The notes below the pieces were generated by a model. The model was not told where the DNA came from. It saw only the letters and a list, made by a program, of their open reading frames with translations, and ran no database searches. A stretch of 6,668 bases of DNA from an uncultured Eubacterium sp. (lineage in GTDB: Bacteria; Bacillota; Clostridia; Lachnospirales; Lachnospiraceae). Positions 1 to 6,477 of this stretch are shown here, in pieces. The stretch covers positions 1 to 6,668 of the forward strand of contig CAMKHH010000070.1 in NCBI GenBank assembly GCA_946412445.1, written 5' to 3'. The translations under genes and the position numbers were made by a program. Each line of letters starts with the position of its first letter. The first letter of the stretch is position 1.

Positions 1-22
1 TTTTAGTATCTTTATTTTTTTC

Positions 23-51
23 TTGTACAATATGTCAAACAGCGATACAAT
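23..51 (+). promoter_or_regulatory. Candidate sigma-A-type promoter for the formate dehydrogenase operon
   Basis: A good -10 box, TACAAT (46-51, five of six consensus bases), lies 17 bases downstream of a weak -35 box, TTGTAC (23-28, only the TTG matches). Transcription would start near 58 and leave a leader of about 50 bases before the first gene. The region is very AT-rich, so chance matches are easy. The -35 candidate overlaps an 8-bp palindrome TTGTACAA (23-30), which could be an operator half or coincidence. The call is inference from spacing and position, with no other obvious promoter before the operon. Confidence 0.4.
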
Positions 52-59
52 ATATTTAT

Positions 60-81
60 GCGGCAGTTTTTTTTACCGCCG
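60..81 (+). other. Weak stem-loop in the operon leader
   Basis: GCGG (60-63) can pair with CCGC (76-79), or alternatively CGGC (61-64) with GCCG (78-81), enclosing a T-rich loop of about 12 bases. If transcription starts near 58, this short hairpin sits at the very 5' end of the mRNA, where it could affect transcript stability. With only four base pairs and a long loop the structure is marginal. It ends 13 bases before the ribosome site and does not mask it. Confidence 0.2.
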
Positions 82-94
82 AACTGATAAAAAA

Positions 95-102
95 GAGGAG
101 GG
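95..102 (+). promoter_or_regulatory. Ribosome binding site of the NuoE-type gene
   Basis: GAGGAGGG lies six bases before the ATG at 109. This near-ideal Shine-Dalgarno sequence supports that start; no other in-frame start nearby has a comparable site. Confidence 0.85.
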
Positions 103-108
103 ATTCAT

Positions 109-588
109 ATGCTGGATCAGTCATATTATGACATGGCAGATGAGGTAATTGGGCGCTACGGAAAAACAGTTGGTTCTCTGATTCCAATCCTGCAGGATAT
201 TCAGGGTGTATATCGTTATTTGCCGGGGGAATTGCTGACATACGTTGCCGGAAATCTTGGTATCACGGAGTCAAAAGCATATAGTGTTGCAACATTTTAT
301 GAGAATTTTTCATTTGAGCCTAAGGGGAAGTATATTATTAAGGTTTGTGACGGAACGGCCTGCCATGTTCGTAAATCTGTCCCTGTCCTGGATGCGCTAT
401 ACAAAGAGCTGGGATTAAGTAAAGATAAACGCACAACAGACGATATGCTGTTTACCGTAGAAACTGTATCCTGTCTCGGAGCATGCGGATTAGCACCGAC
501 GATGACAGTAAACGATGAAGTACACCCCAAGATGACACCGGAAAAAGCCGTTGCAGTCGTACAAGCGTTGGGAGGTGGGAAAAAATGA
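109..588 (+). CDS. nuoE: NuoE/HydC-type [2Fe-2S] thioredoxin-like subunit of the formate dehydrogenase complex
   Basis: This 159-residue cytoplasmic protein is the small electron-transfer subunit of an NAD-linked oxidoreductase (family of complex I 24-kDa subunit, HydC, HndA, FdsG). A helical N-terminal part (about 1-70) contains the family stretch around ATFYENF (61-67), followed by a thioredoxin-like fold with the four [2Fe-2S] ligands C80, C85, C122 and C126, in the expected C-x4-C and C-x3-C spacing (CDGTACH and CLGACG). Length matches HydC-type proteins. It has no membrane segment or signal peptide. Its stop overlaps the next start by four bases (ATGA, 585-588), so the two are probably translationally coupled. 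In this family the cluster sits next to the FMN site of the NuoF-type partner. The gene symbol is family-level: with no membrane NADH dehydrogenase genes here and a formate dehydrogenase downstream, it is a formate dehydrogenase subunit, not part of true complex I. Confidence 0.95.
   Translation: MLDQSYYDMADEVIGRYGKTVGSLIPILQDIQGVYRYLPGELLTYVAGNLGITESKAYSVATFYENFSFEPKGKYIIKVCDGTACHVRKSVPVLDALYKELGLSKDKRTTDDMLFTVETVSCLGACGLAPTMTVNDEVHPKMTPEKAVAVVQALGGGKK
571..576 (+). promoter_or_regulatory. Ribosome binding site of the NuoF-type gene
   Basis: GGAGGT lies eight bases before the ATG at 585, inside the end of the preceding coding region. It sets the start that overlaps the upstream stop by ATGA. 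Confidence 0.8.
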
Positions 589-2465
589 TTTTAAAAAGCA
601 GAACTGACGTAGTACAGCTCCATCAAGAGGAACTTGAAAAAATTAAATCCTATGATTGCCGGATTCTTGTCTGTTCAGGGACTGGCTGTGTTGCTTCCGG
701 CTCGGAGAAAATATATCAGGCCTTTGCAGATATTGTGAAAGATGAACCTGGAATCTCTCTGGAGTTTGCTCCTCATGATGAAGGAGCCCATGTGGGAATT
801 AAAAAAACAGGATGCCAGGGTTTCTGTGAGTTCGGTCCCTTGGTGCGCATCCAGAAGGGCCGTCACGTCATTCAGTATATCAAAGTCAAGCCAGAGGATT
901 GCTCGGTAATCTTTAATAGAAGTGTTAAACACGATGAAATAGTGGAAGACCTTTTATACAAGCAAAAAGATAAAGTATATAAGCATCCGGAAGAAATCCC
1001 GTTTATTGCCAGGCAGACACGTGTTGTACTGGAGAACTGTGGTACATATGATGCACAGTCTTTGTCCGAGTATCTGGCCTCCGGAGGATTTTCGGCATTT
1101 TGTAAAGCACTGTTTGATATGGAACCGGCGGATGTCGTAGAGGAAATCGATAAATCCGGCCTTCGCGGACGTGGAGGCGGCGGGTTCCCAACCGGAAGAA
1201 AGTGGAAGCAGGTCGCTGCTCAGGAGGAAAAAACGCGTTATGTAGTCTGTAACGGCGACGAAGGAGATCCCGGAGCATTTATGGACGGCTCTGTGATGGA
1301 AGGCGATCCCTATAAACTGCTGGAGGGTATGATGATCGCCGGATATGCTGTCTCCTCTCAGGAAGGATATATCTATGTCCGCGCCGAATATCCCCTATCT
1401 GTTGCAAGGCTGCGTTACGCAATTTCCGAACTGGAATCCTGTGGATTGTTGGGGGACAATATTCTGGGGAGCGGTTTTTCCTTCCGCTTGCATATCAATC
1501 GCGGCGCGGGTGCATTTGTCTGCGGCGAAGGCAGCGCGTTGACCGCGTCTATAGAAGGAAACCGCGGTATGCCAAGAACAAAACCTCCGAGAACCGTTGA
1601 TCAGGGCTTGTGGGGAAAGCCTACCGTGCTGAACAACGTGGAAACGTATGCTAATGTTCCGAAAATCATCCAAAATGGTGCCGGCTGGTTTCGGACAATC
1701 GGTTCCGAAGGCAGCCCGGGAACAAAAACCTTCTCTATCACCGGAGCGATTGAAAATACCGGCTTGATTGAAGTCCCGATGGGCACCACACTCCGTGAGA
1801 TTATCTATGATATCGGCGGAGGTTTAAAAGACGGAGCCGAATTTAAAGCTGTTCAGATCGGCGGGCCGTCCGGCGGATGTCTGACAAAGGAGCACCTGGA
1901 TGTAGGTCTGGATTTTGACTCTGTGAAAAAATATAATGCGATTGTAGGATCCGGCGGGCTTGTTGTCATGGGCGAAGATACCTGTATGGTTGAGGTTGCC
2001 AGATTCTTCATGAGTTTTACGCAGAGAGAATCCTGCGGCAAATGTACTCCCTGCCGCATTGGTACGAAACGAATGCTGGAAACTCTGGAGCGCATTGTGG
2101 ACGGCAAAGGACAGTTGGAAGATTTAGAGCATCTGGAAAAAATTGCATACTTTGTCAAAGAAAACTCCCTGTGTGGACTCGGTAAAAGTGCACCGCTTCC
2201 TGTTATCAGCACACTGAATACCTTCCGGGATGAATATATCGAACATATTGTGGACAAAAAGTGTAAATCACACACCTGTACGGCACTGAAAGTGTTTAAA
2301 ATCGACGCAGATAAGTGTGTGGGATGCACAAAATGTGCGAGGAACTGTCCGACAGGTGCGATTACCGGAGAGAAGAAAAAAGTACATACGATTGATGTAG
2401 CAAAATGTATACGCTGTGGCGCCTGCATGGAAGGATGTAACTTTGGTGCAGTATATGTTGATTAG
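585..2465 (+). CDS. nuoF: NuoF/HydB-type FMN, NAD(H)-binding iron-sulfur subunit of the formate dehydrogenase complex
   Basis: This 626-residue soluble flavoprotein should exchange electrons between NAD(P)(H) at an FMN site and iron-sulfur clusters. Domains in order: an N-terminal thioredoxin-like [2Fe-2S] domain (about 24-110, ligands C30, C35, C77, C81); the NuoF core with the glycine-rich GLRGRGGGGFPTGRKW (192-207), NGDEGDPGAFMD (223-234) and GAGAFVCGEGSAL (307-319), the FMN/NADH-binding signatures; a SLBB-like region (about 390-440); a [4Fe-4S] site C484, C487, C490 with C530; then a C-terminal two-cluster ferredoxin domain (C578/C581/C584/C588 and C608/C611/C614/C618). A C560-x2-H563-x-C565 group precedes that domain. 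Plain NuoF (about 445 residues) lacks both terminal extensions; this arrangement and length match HydB of trimeric electron-bifurcating hydrogenases. NAD versus NADP preference cannot be read with confidence. Sixteen bases separate its stop from the catalytic subunit start. Confidence 0.95.
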   Translation: MILKSRTDVVQLHQEELEKIKSYDCRILVCSGTGCVASGSEKIYQAFADIVKDEPGISLEFAPHDEGAHVGIKKTGCQGFCEFGPLVRIQKGRHVIQYIKVKPEDCSVIFNRSVKHDEIVEDLLYKQKDKVYKHPEEIPFIARQTRVVLENCGTYDAQSLSEYLASGGFSAFCKALFDMEPADVVEEIDKSGLRGRGGGGFPTGRKWKQVAAQEEKTRYVVCNGDEGDPGAFMDGSVMEGDPYKLLEGMMIAGYAVSSQEGYIYVRAEYPLSVARLRYAISELESCGLLGDNILGSGFSFRLHINRGAGAFVCGEGSALTASIEGNRGMPRTKPPRTVDQGLWGKPTVLNNVETYANVPKIIQNGAGWFRTIGSEGSPGTKTFSITGAIENTGLIEVPMGTTLREIIYDIGGGLKDGAEFKAVQIGGPSGGCLTKEHLDVGLDFDSVKKYNAIVGSGGLVVMGEDTCMVEVARFFMSFTQRESCGKCTPCRIGTKRMLETLERIVDGKGQLEDLEHLEKIAYFVKENSLCGLGKSAPLPVISTLNTFRDEYIEHIVDKKCKSHTCTALKVFKIDADKCVGCTKCARNCPTGAITGEKKKVHTIDVAKCIRCGACMEGCNFGAVYVD

Positions 2466-2468
2466 ATT

Positions 2469-2474
2469 GGAGGT
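2469..2474 (+). promoter_or_regulatory. Ribosome binding site of the formate dehydrogenase catalytic gene
   Basis: GGAGGT lies six bases before the ATG at 2481, in the short gap after the TAG stop of the preceding gene. It supports the full-length start that includes the [2Fe-2S] domain. Confidence 0.85.
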
Positions 2475-2480
2475 AATATC

Positions 2481-5177
2481 ATGATTCATGCAATAATTGA
2501 TGGAATTCCTGTAGAGGTGGAAAAAGGTACAACCATCTTACAGGCTGCCGAAACAGCAGGTATCACAATTCCTACATTATGTTATATGAAAGGCCTGATG
2601 CCTGACGGCTCCTGCCGGATGTGTATGGTAGAGATTGAGAGCCGCGGACGCAGCAAGCTGGACACAGCCTGTTCCGCACATATTTCGGAAGGCGATGTCA
2701 TCCAGACCAAAAGCGAGAAAGTGGCTGCATCCAGAAAAGGAGTACTGGACCTTCTGCTTTCCAATCATAAAACAGATTGTTTTTCCTGCGCATCGAACGG
2801 CAGCTGCAAGTTACAGGACTACTGTTATGAATACGGCGTGGAAAAGACAACCTGCGAAGGCGAGATGACAGAACTTCCGATTGATGATTCCAACCCATTC
2901 TTTACGTATAATCCAAATCTTTGTATTCTTTGCCACCGCTGTGTTAACACCTGCAGCCAGGTTGTGGGCAGAGGTGCAATCGATACCGCAGGGCGTGGTT
3001 TTGAATCCGTAATCTCGACACCATTTGGGGTGGACTGGAGAAGCAGTTCCTGTGAATCCTGTGGAAACTGCGTGGCAGCCTGTCCGACCGGGGCTCTGAC
3101 AATGAAACGGCAAAAAGAATACCGTCCCTGGCAGATTGAGAAAAAAGTTCTCACCACTTGTCCTCACTGCGCAACCGGATGTCAGTACTATCTGCTTGTA
3201 AAGGATGGAAAAATCGTGGACACCGAAGCCGCTTACGGACCTTCAAATAAGGGGCTTTTATGTGTCAAGGGCCGTTCCGGCTCCTTTGACTTTGTTCACT
3301 CACCGGAACGTCTGAAATACCCGCTGATCAAGAATAAAGAGACGGGTGAATTTGAACGTGCTTCCTGGGATGAGGCTCTTGATCTGGTTGCTTCTAAATT
3401 TATGGAGATTAAAAAGAAGTATGGATCAGATGCCCTGGCCGGATTTGCCTGTTCACGGTCTCCCAACGAAGACATATATATGATGCAGAAGCTGGTGCGC
3501 TGTGCATTCGGAACGAATAACGTAGATAACTGCGCGCGTGTCTGTCACTCCGCATCCGTATCCGGTCTTGCAATGACACTGGGCTCCGGTGCCATGACAA
3601 ATCCGATTGAGGACATTACCCGAAATCCCGATGTGATTATGCTGGTCGGCTCTAATCCGGAAGAAGCACATCCGGTAGTAGGCATGCAGATCCGCCAGGC
3701 TGTGCAACGGGGATGTAAGCTGATTGTAGCAGATCCGCGCGATATTAATCTTGCCAGGCATGCCGATGTTCACCTGAAACTACGTCCCGGAACCAATGTG
3801 GCCTTTGCAAACGGCATCATGCACGTTATTATCGAGGAAGGGCTTCAGGATATGAAGTTCATCGAAGAGCGGACCGAAGGCTATGAAAAAATAAAAGAAA
3901 TTGTAAAGGATTACACCCCTGAGAAGGTCGGAGAAATCTGCCATATCAATCCGGATGACTTAAGAAAAGCTGCCATTATGTATGCAAAAGCCGACAAGGC
4001 TCCAATTATATACTGTCTGGGGGTTACCGAGCACTCTACCGGTACAGAAGGTGTTATGTCCATGTCTAACATGGCAATGTTGGTCGGAAAGCTTGGAAGG
4101 GAAGGCTGTGGTGTAAACCCACTGCGCGGACAGAATAATGTGCAGGGGGCATGCGATATGGGCGCATTGCCGGGCGATTTCCCCGGTTATCAAAAAGTCG
4201 CCAATCCCGAAGTCATAGAAAAATTTGAAAAAGCCTGGGGAACGAAGCTCAGCACAAAGCAGGGACTGCATGCGACGGAGGTCTGGCCAAAGGCAATTCA
4301 GGGCGAATTAAAAGGCCTTTATATCTTTGGAGAGGATCCAATTGTAACCGACCCGGACACTGCTCACATTATAAAGGCTTTTGAATCGCTGGATTTTGTG
4401 GTACTTAATGAATTGTTTATGACAGAAACCGCCAGGTATGCTGATGTTATCCTTCCGGGTATCAGCTATGCAGAAAAAGAAGGTACCTTTACGAATACAG
4501 AACGCCGGGTGCAAAGAGTCAGAAAAGCGGTTACCCCGCCTGGAGAAGCACGGTCGGATATTGATATCTTTATCGATATTATGAATCGGATGGGTTATCA
4601 GCAGCCTTATCTGACCCCCGCGCAGGTTATGGATGAAATTGCATCCCTGACCCCAAGCTTCGGAGGAATCAGCCACGCACGTCTGGATGCAGGAGAAACA
4701 CTTCAGTGGCCGTGTCCGACAAAAGAGCATCCCGGTACACCAATTATGCACGTTGGAAAATTCTCCAGAGGGCTGGGCTGGTTCTATCCGGCAGAGTACG
4801 TACCTTCCGCTGAGCTTCCGGATGAAGATTATCCGATCATACTGATGACCGGGCGTATCTTATACCACTATACCACAAGGGCTATGACCGGAAAGACCCC
4901 TGGTCTGATGGAAATCGAAGGAAAATCTTTTATTGAGATGAACTTCAAGGATGCAAATTCTCTCGGCATTAGAAATGGTGATAAAGTTAAAGTATCTTCC
5001 AGACGCGGACAGATTGAGTCTACCGCACGGGTCGGGAGAAAAGTATCACAAGGCGAAACCTGGATGCCATTTCACTTTCCGGACGGAAACTGTAACTGGC
5101 TGACAAATCCGGCACTGGACAAATACGCAAAAATACCCGAATACAAAGTCTGTGCCATTCATATTGAAAAGGCATGA
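2481..5177 (+). CDS. fdhF: Formate dehydrogenase catalytic (alpha) subunit, Cys-type, with NuoG/HydA-like iron-sulfur N-terminus
   Basis: This 898-residue cytoplasmic enzyme interconverts formate and CO2 at a bis-MGD molybdenum or tungsten centre. The N-terminus holds a [2Fe-2S] ferredoxin domain (C34, C45, C48, C64), a His-Cys [4Fe-4S] site (H96, C100, C103, C109) and a two-cluster ferredoxin domain (C148/C151/C154/C158, C191/C194/C197/C201). The molybdopterin part starts at about 220 with the proximal [4Fe-4S] site C227, C230, C234, C261 and K263 (CVKG, like Lys44 of E. coli FdhF). The active site CARVCHS places C355 and H356 where FdhF has Sec140 and His141; NPLRGQNN supplies R549, matching Arg333. 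GTFTNTERRVQ (668-678) and a C-terminal dinucleotide-binding domain (about 784-893) complete the family. This full active-site set favours formate dehydrogenase over other molybdopterin oxidoreductases. No twin-arginine signal is present. C355 is encoded by TGT, so no selenocysteine is needed. Metal choice (Mo or W) cannot be told from sequence. It follows its NuoE/NuoF-type partners and precedes cofactor genes. Confidence 0.95.
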   Translation: MIHAIIDGIPVEVEKGTTILQAAETAGITIPTLCYMKGLMPDGSCRMCMVEIESRGRSKLDTACSAHISEGDVIQTKSEKVAASRKGVLDLLLSNHKTDCFSCASNGSCKLQDYCYEYGVEKTTCEGEMTELPIDDSNPFFTYNPNLCILCHRCVNTCSQVVGRGAIDTAGRGFESVISTPFGVDWRSSSCESCGNCVAACPTGALTMKRQKEYRPWQIEKKVLTTCPHCATGCQYYLLVKDGKIVDTEAAYGPSNKGLLCVKGRSGSFDFVHSPERLKYPLIKNKETGEFERASWDEALDLVASKFMEIKKKYGSDALAGFACSRSPNEDIYMMQKLVRCAFGTNNVDNCARVCHSASVSGLAMTLGSGAMTNPIEDITRNPDVIMLVGSNPEEAHPVVGMQIRQAVQRGCKLIVADPRDINLARHADVHLKLRPGTNVAFANGIMHVIIEEGLQDMKFIEERTEGYEKIKEIVKDYTPEKVGEICHINPDDLRKAAIMYAKADKAPIIYCLGVTEHSTGTEGVMSMSNMAMLVGKLGREGCGVNPLRGQNNVQGACDMGALPGDFPGYQKVANPEVIEKFEKAWGTKLSTKQGLHATEVWPKAIQGELKGLYIFGEDPIVTDPDTAHIIKAFESLDFVVLNELFMTETARYADVILPGISYAEKEGTFTNTERRVQRVRKAVTPPGEARSDIDIFIDIMNRMGYQQPYLTPAQVMDEIASLTPSFGGISHARLDAGETLQWPCPTKEHPGTPIMHVGKFSRGLGWFYPAEYVPSAELPDEDYPIILMTGRILYHYTTRAMTGKTPGLMEIEGKSFIEMNFKDANSLGIRNGDKVKVSSRRGQIESTARVGRKVSQGETWMPFHFPDGNCNWLTNPALDKYAKIPEYKVCAIHIEKA

Positions 5178-5181
5178 CATT

Positions 5182-5186
5182 GGAGG
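5182..5186 (+). promoter_or_regulatory. Ribosome binding site that decides the moeA start
   Basis: GGAGG lies three bases before one ATG (5190) and six before the directly following ATG (5193). The other genes here have six to nine bases between this core and their start, so the second ATG is the more likely initiation codon. Confidence 0.7.
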
Positions 5187-5192
5187 CAGATG

Positions 5193-6425
5193 ATGTGTAC
5201 ATATCCTGAAAAGGTGACCTTAGAAGAAGGTCTGCAGCTGTTGCTGCCACACGTTGACCGTGTATCGGAGGAAATAATCCCCATCGAAGAATCAAACGGG
5301 CGTATGCTTGCCGCGAACATTATTTCCGGCGAAAACATCCCACCGTTTAATCGCTCCCCTTATGATGGATATGCATTACGTGCTGCAGATACCGCCGGAG
5401 CTTCCAAAGAAGCTCCGGTGCAGTTGTCTGTCATCGAGGAAGTGCCGGCGGGCAGCACTGCCTCAAGAGAAATCCGAGAGGGAGAAGCGGTCAAAATCCT
5501 GACCGGCGCTCCTGTCCCCGAAGGCGCAACCGCCATCGTTAAATTTGAAGATACTCTCTTTACAGAAGACACAGTCACAATATCTGCACCATCCAAAGAA
5601 GGATGTAATATCGTACTCGTCGGGGAGGATGTAAAAGAAGGAGAACTGGTCATAGAAAAAGGCAGATTGCTCTCCCCCGCTCTTGTCGGACTTCTGGCCG
5701 GACTCGGTCACAGGACAGTCCGGGTTTACAGAAGGCTCACAGCCGCTGTCCTAAGCACAGGAGATGAGCTTGTGGGTGTAGGAGAATCGCTCGCTCCGGG
5801 AAAAATCCGTAACAGCAGTATCTATACCATCCATGCATATCTCGAGCAGTGGAATGTAAGTACCCATATGGTTGGAATTGTAAAAGACAATGCCAGGGAA
5901 ATCGCTGCTAATATGAAAGAAGCACTTAGCGGAAACGATCTGCTGATCACTACCGGAGGGGTTTCCGTCGGTGATTATGACCTCGTCAAAGAAGCACTTA
6001 TACGAATTGGTGCGAAAATTCTGTTCTGGAAGGTCCGTCTAAAACCGGGTATGGCTTTTATTGCTGCCATATATCAGGGAAAACCTGTTCTCGCACTTTC
6101 CGGAAACCCATCTGCTGCTGCTGTATCCCTGCTTCTGTTCGGGCGGCCGCTGATTCGTAAAATGTCGGGAATGAAGAACTATCAGACAAAAGAACTGCTT
6201 GTAAAGACAGCAGAAGCATTTCCAAAAAAAAGCCCGTCACGCAGGATGATTCCCGGCACACTGGAAATTCTGGACGGTGAGGCATGGATTGTCTTTGCGA
6301 AAAAGCAGGGAAATGGTATGTTGAATCCTCTCCGGGACTGTGAAATTCTTGGGGAAATTGAAGCTGGAAGCCCATCGCTTCCCAGGGGCAGCATAATCAA
6401 GGCTTATCGTATCTTCGACCACTGA
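5193..6425 (+). CDS. moeA: MoeA molybdopterin molybdenumtransferase
   Basis: MoeA inserts molybdate into adenylylated molybdopterin to give molybdenum cofactor in the cytoplasm. The 410-residue length is typical of bacterial MoeA. Visible signatures, numbered from the ATG at 5193: PPFNRSPYDGYA (50-61, with D58 matching the conserved Asp of the S-x-x-DGYA motif), STGDEL (188-193), GKIRNSS (203-209), TTGGVSVGDYD (253-263), KVRLKPGMAF (280-289) and SGNPSAA (303-309). The C-terminal part (about 325-410) fits MoeA domain IV. The classical Asp of the D-S/T-N motif after STGDEL is N207 here; the effect is unknown. An in-frame ATG at 5190 would add one Met but is too close to the ribosome site. The gene begins 15 bases after the formate dehydrogenase stop, so it is probably co-transcribed, supplying cofactor to that enzyme. 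A strong inverted repeat lies inside the gene (5395-5418). Confidence 0.95.
   Translation: MCTYPEKVTLEEGLQLLLPHVDRVSEEIIPIEESNGRMLAANIISGENIPPFNRSPYDGYALRAADTAGASKEAPVQLSVIEEVPAGSTASREIREGEAVKILTGAPVPEGATAIVKFEDTLFTEDTVTISAPSKEGCNIVLVGEDVKEGELVIEKGRLLSPALVGLLAGLGHRTVRVYRRLTAAVLSTGDELVGVGESLAPGKIRNSSIYTIHAYLEQWNVSTHMVGIVKDNAREIAANMKEALSGNDLLITTGGVSVGDYDLVKEALIRIGAKILFWKVRLKPGMAFIAAIYQGKPVLALSGNPSAAAVSLLLFGRPLIRKMSGMKNYQTKELLVKTAEAFPKKSPSRRMIPGTLEILDGEAWIVFAKKQGNGMLNPLRDCEILGEIEAGSPSLPRGSIIKAYRIFDH
5395..5418 (+). repeat. Perfect 10-bp inverted repeat with 4-base loop inside moeA
   Basis: CCGGAGCTTC (5395-5404) and GAAGCTCCGG (5409-5418) are exact reverse complements around a CAAA loop (5405-5408). 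A G-T wobble (5394/5419) and a C-G pair (5393/5420) could extend the RNA stem to 12 pairs. It encodes an Ala-Gly-Ala-Ser-Lys-Glu-Ala-Pro-Val stretch. No T-run follows, so it is not a standard intrinsic terminator. It may be a chance effect of codon choice or an mRNA structure. Confidence 0.7.
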
Positions 6426-6477
6426 CAGACGTAATAACATTAAACTATTTGCGATTGGTATATCAGGAGAAAAAAAT
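6426..6477 (+). other. moeA-mobA intergenic gap, no terminator or promoter seen
   Basis: These 52 AT-rich bases form the longest gap after the first gene. I see no hairpin with a T-run and no convincing -35/-10 pair, so read-through transcription from moeA into mobA is the simplest reading. Its 3' part carries the mobA ribosome site AGGAG (6465-6469), eight bases before the ATG. Confidence 0.5.

Noticed and set aside
1..108. Riboswitch (for example a molybdenum cofactor motif) in the leader
   Set aside because: The likely transcript leader is only about 50 bases, too short for such an element, and only a four-pair hairpin can be drawn.
1302..1340. Inverted repeat GGCGATC / GATCGCC in the NuoF-type gene
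   Set aside because: Seven base pairs around a 25-base loop are weak and within the range expected by chance in coding sequence.
1853..2428. Minus-strand open frame of 191 codons opposite the NuoF-type gene
   Set aside because: It lies entirely antisense to a clearly conserved cysteine-rich region and shows no recognisable domain. It is a shadow of the real gene.
109..2465. NuoE/NuoF genes as part of respiratory complex I
   Set aside because: No membrane subunits or NuoB/C/D/I are adjacent, the NuoF-type subunit has HydB-like extensions, and the next gene is a formate dehydrogenase catalytic subunit.
3543..3580. Possible remnant SECIS-like hairpin after the Cys codon
   Set aside because: Only a 5-bp stem (TGTCA 3543-3547 with TGACA 3574-3578) around a 26-base loop could be drawn, without the compact apical stem-loop of bacterial SECIS elements. 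The codon is TGT, not TGA.
4308..4751. Minus-strand open frame of 147 codons opposite the formate dehydrogenase gene
   Set aside because: It is antisense to the conserved molybdopterin domain and its translation resembles no family I know. The other overlapping minus-strand frames were rejected for the same reason.
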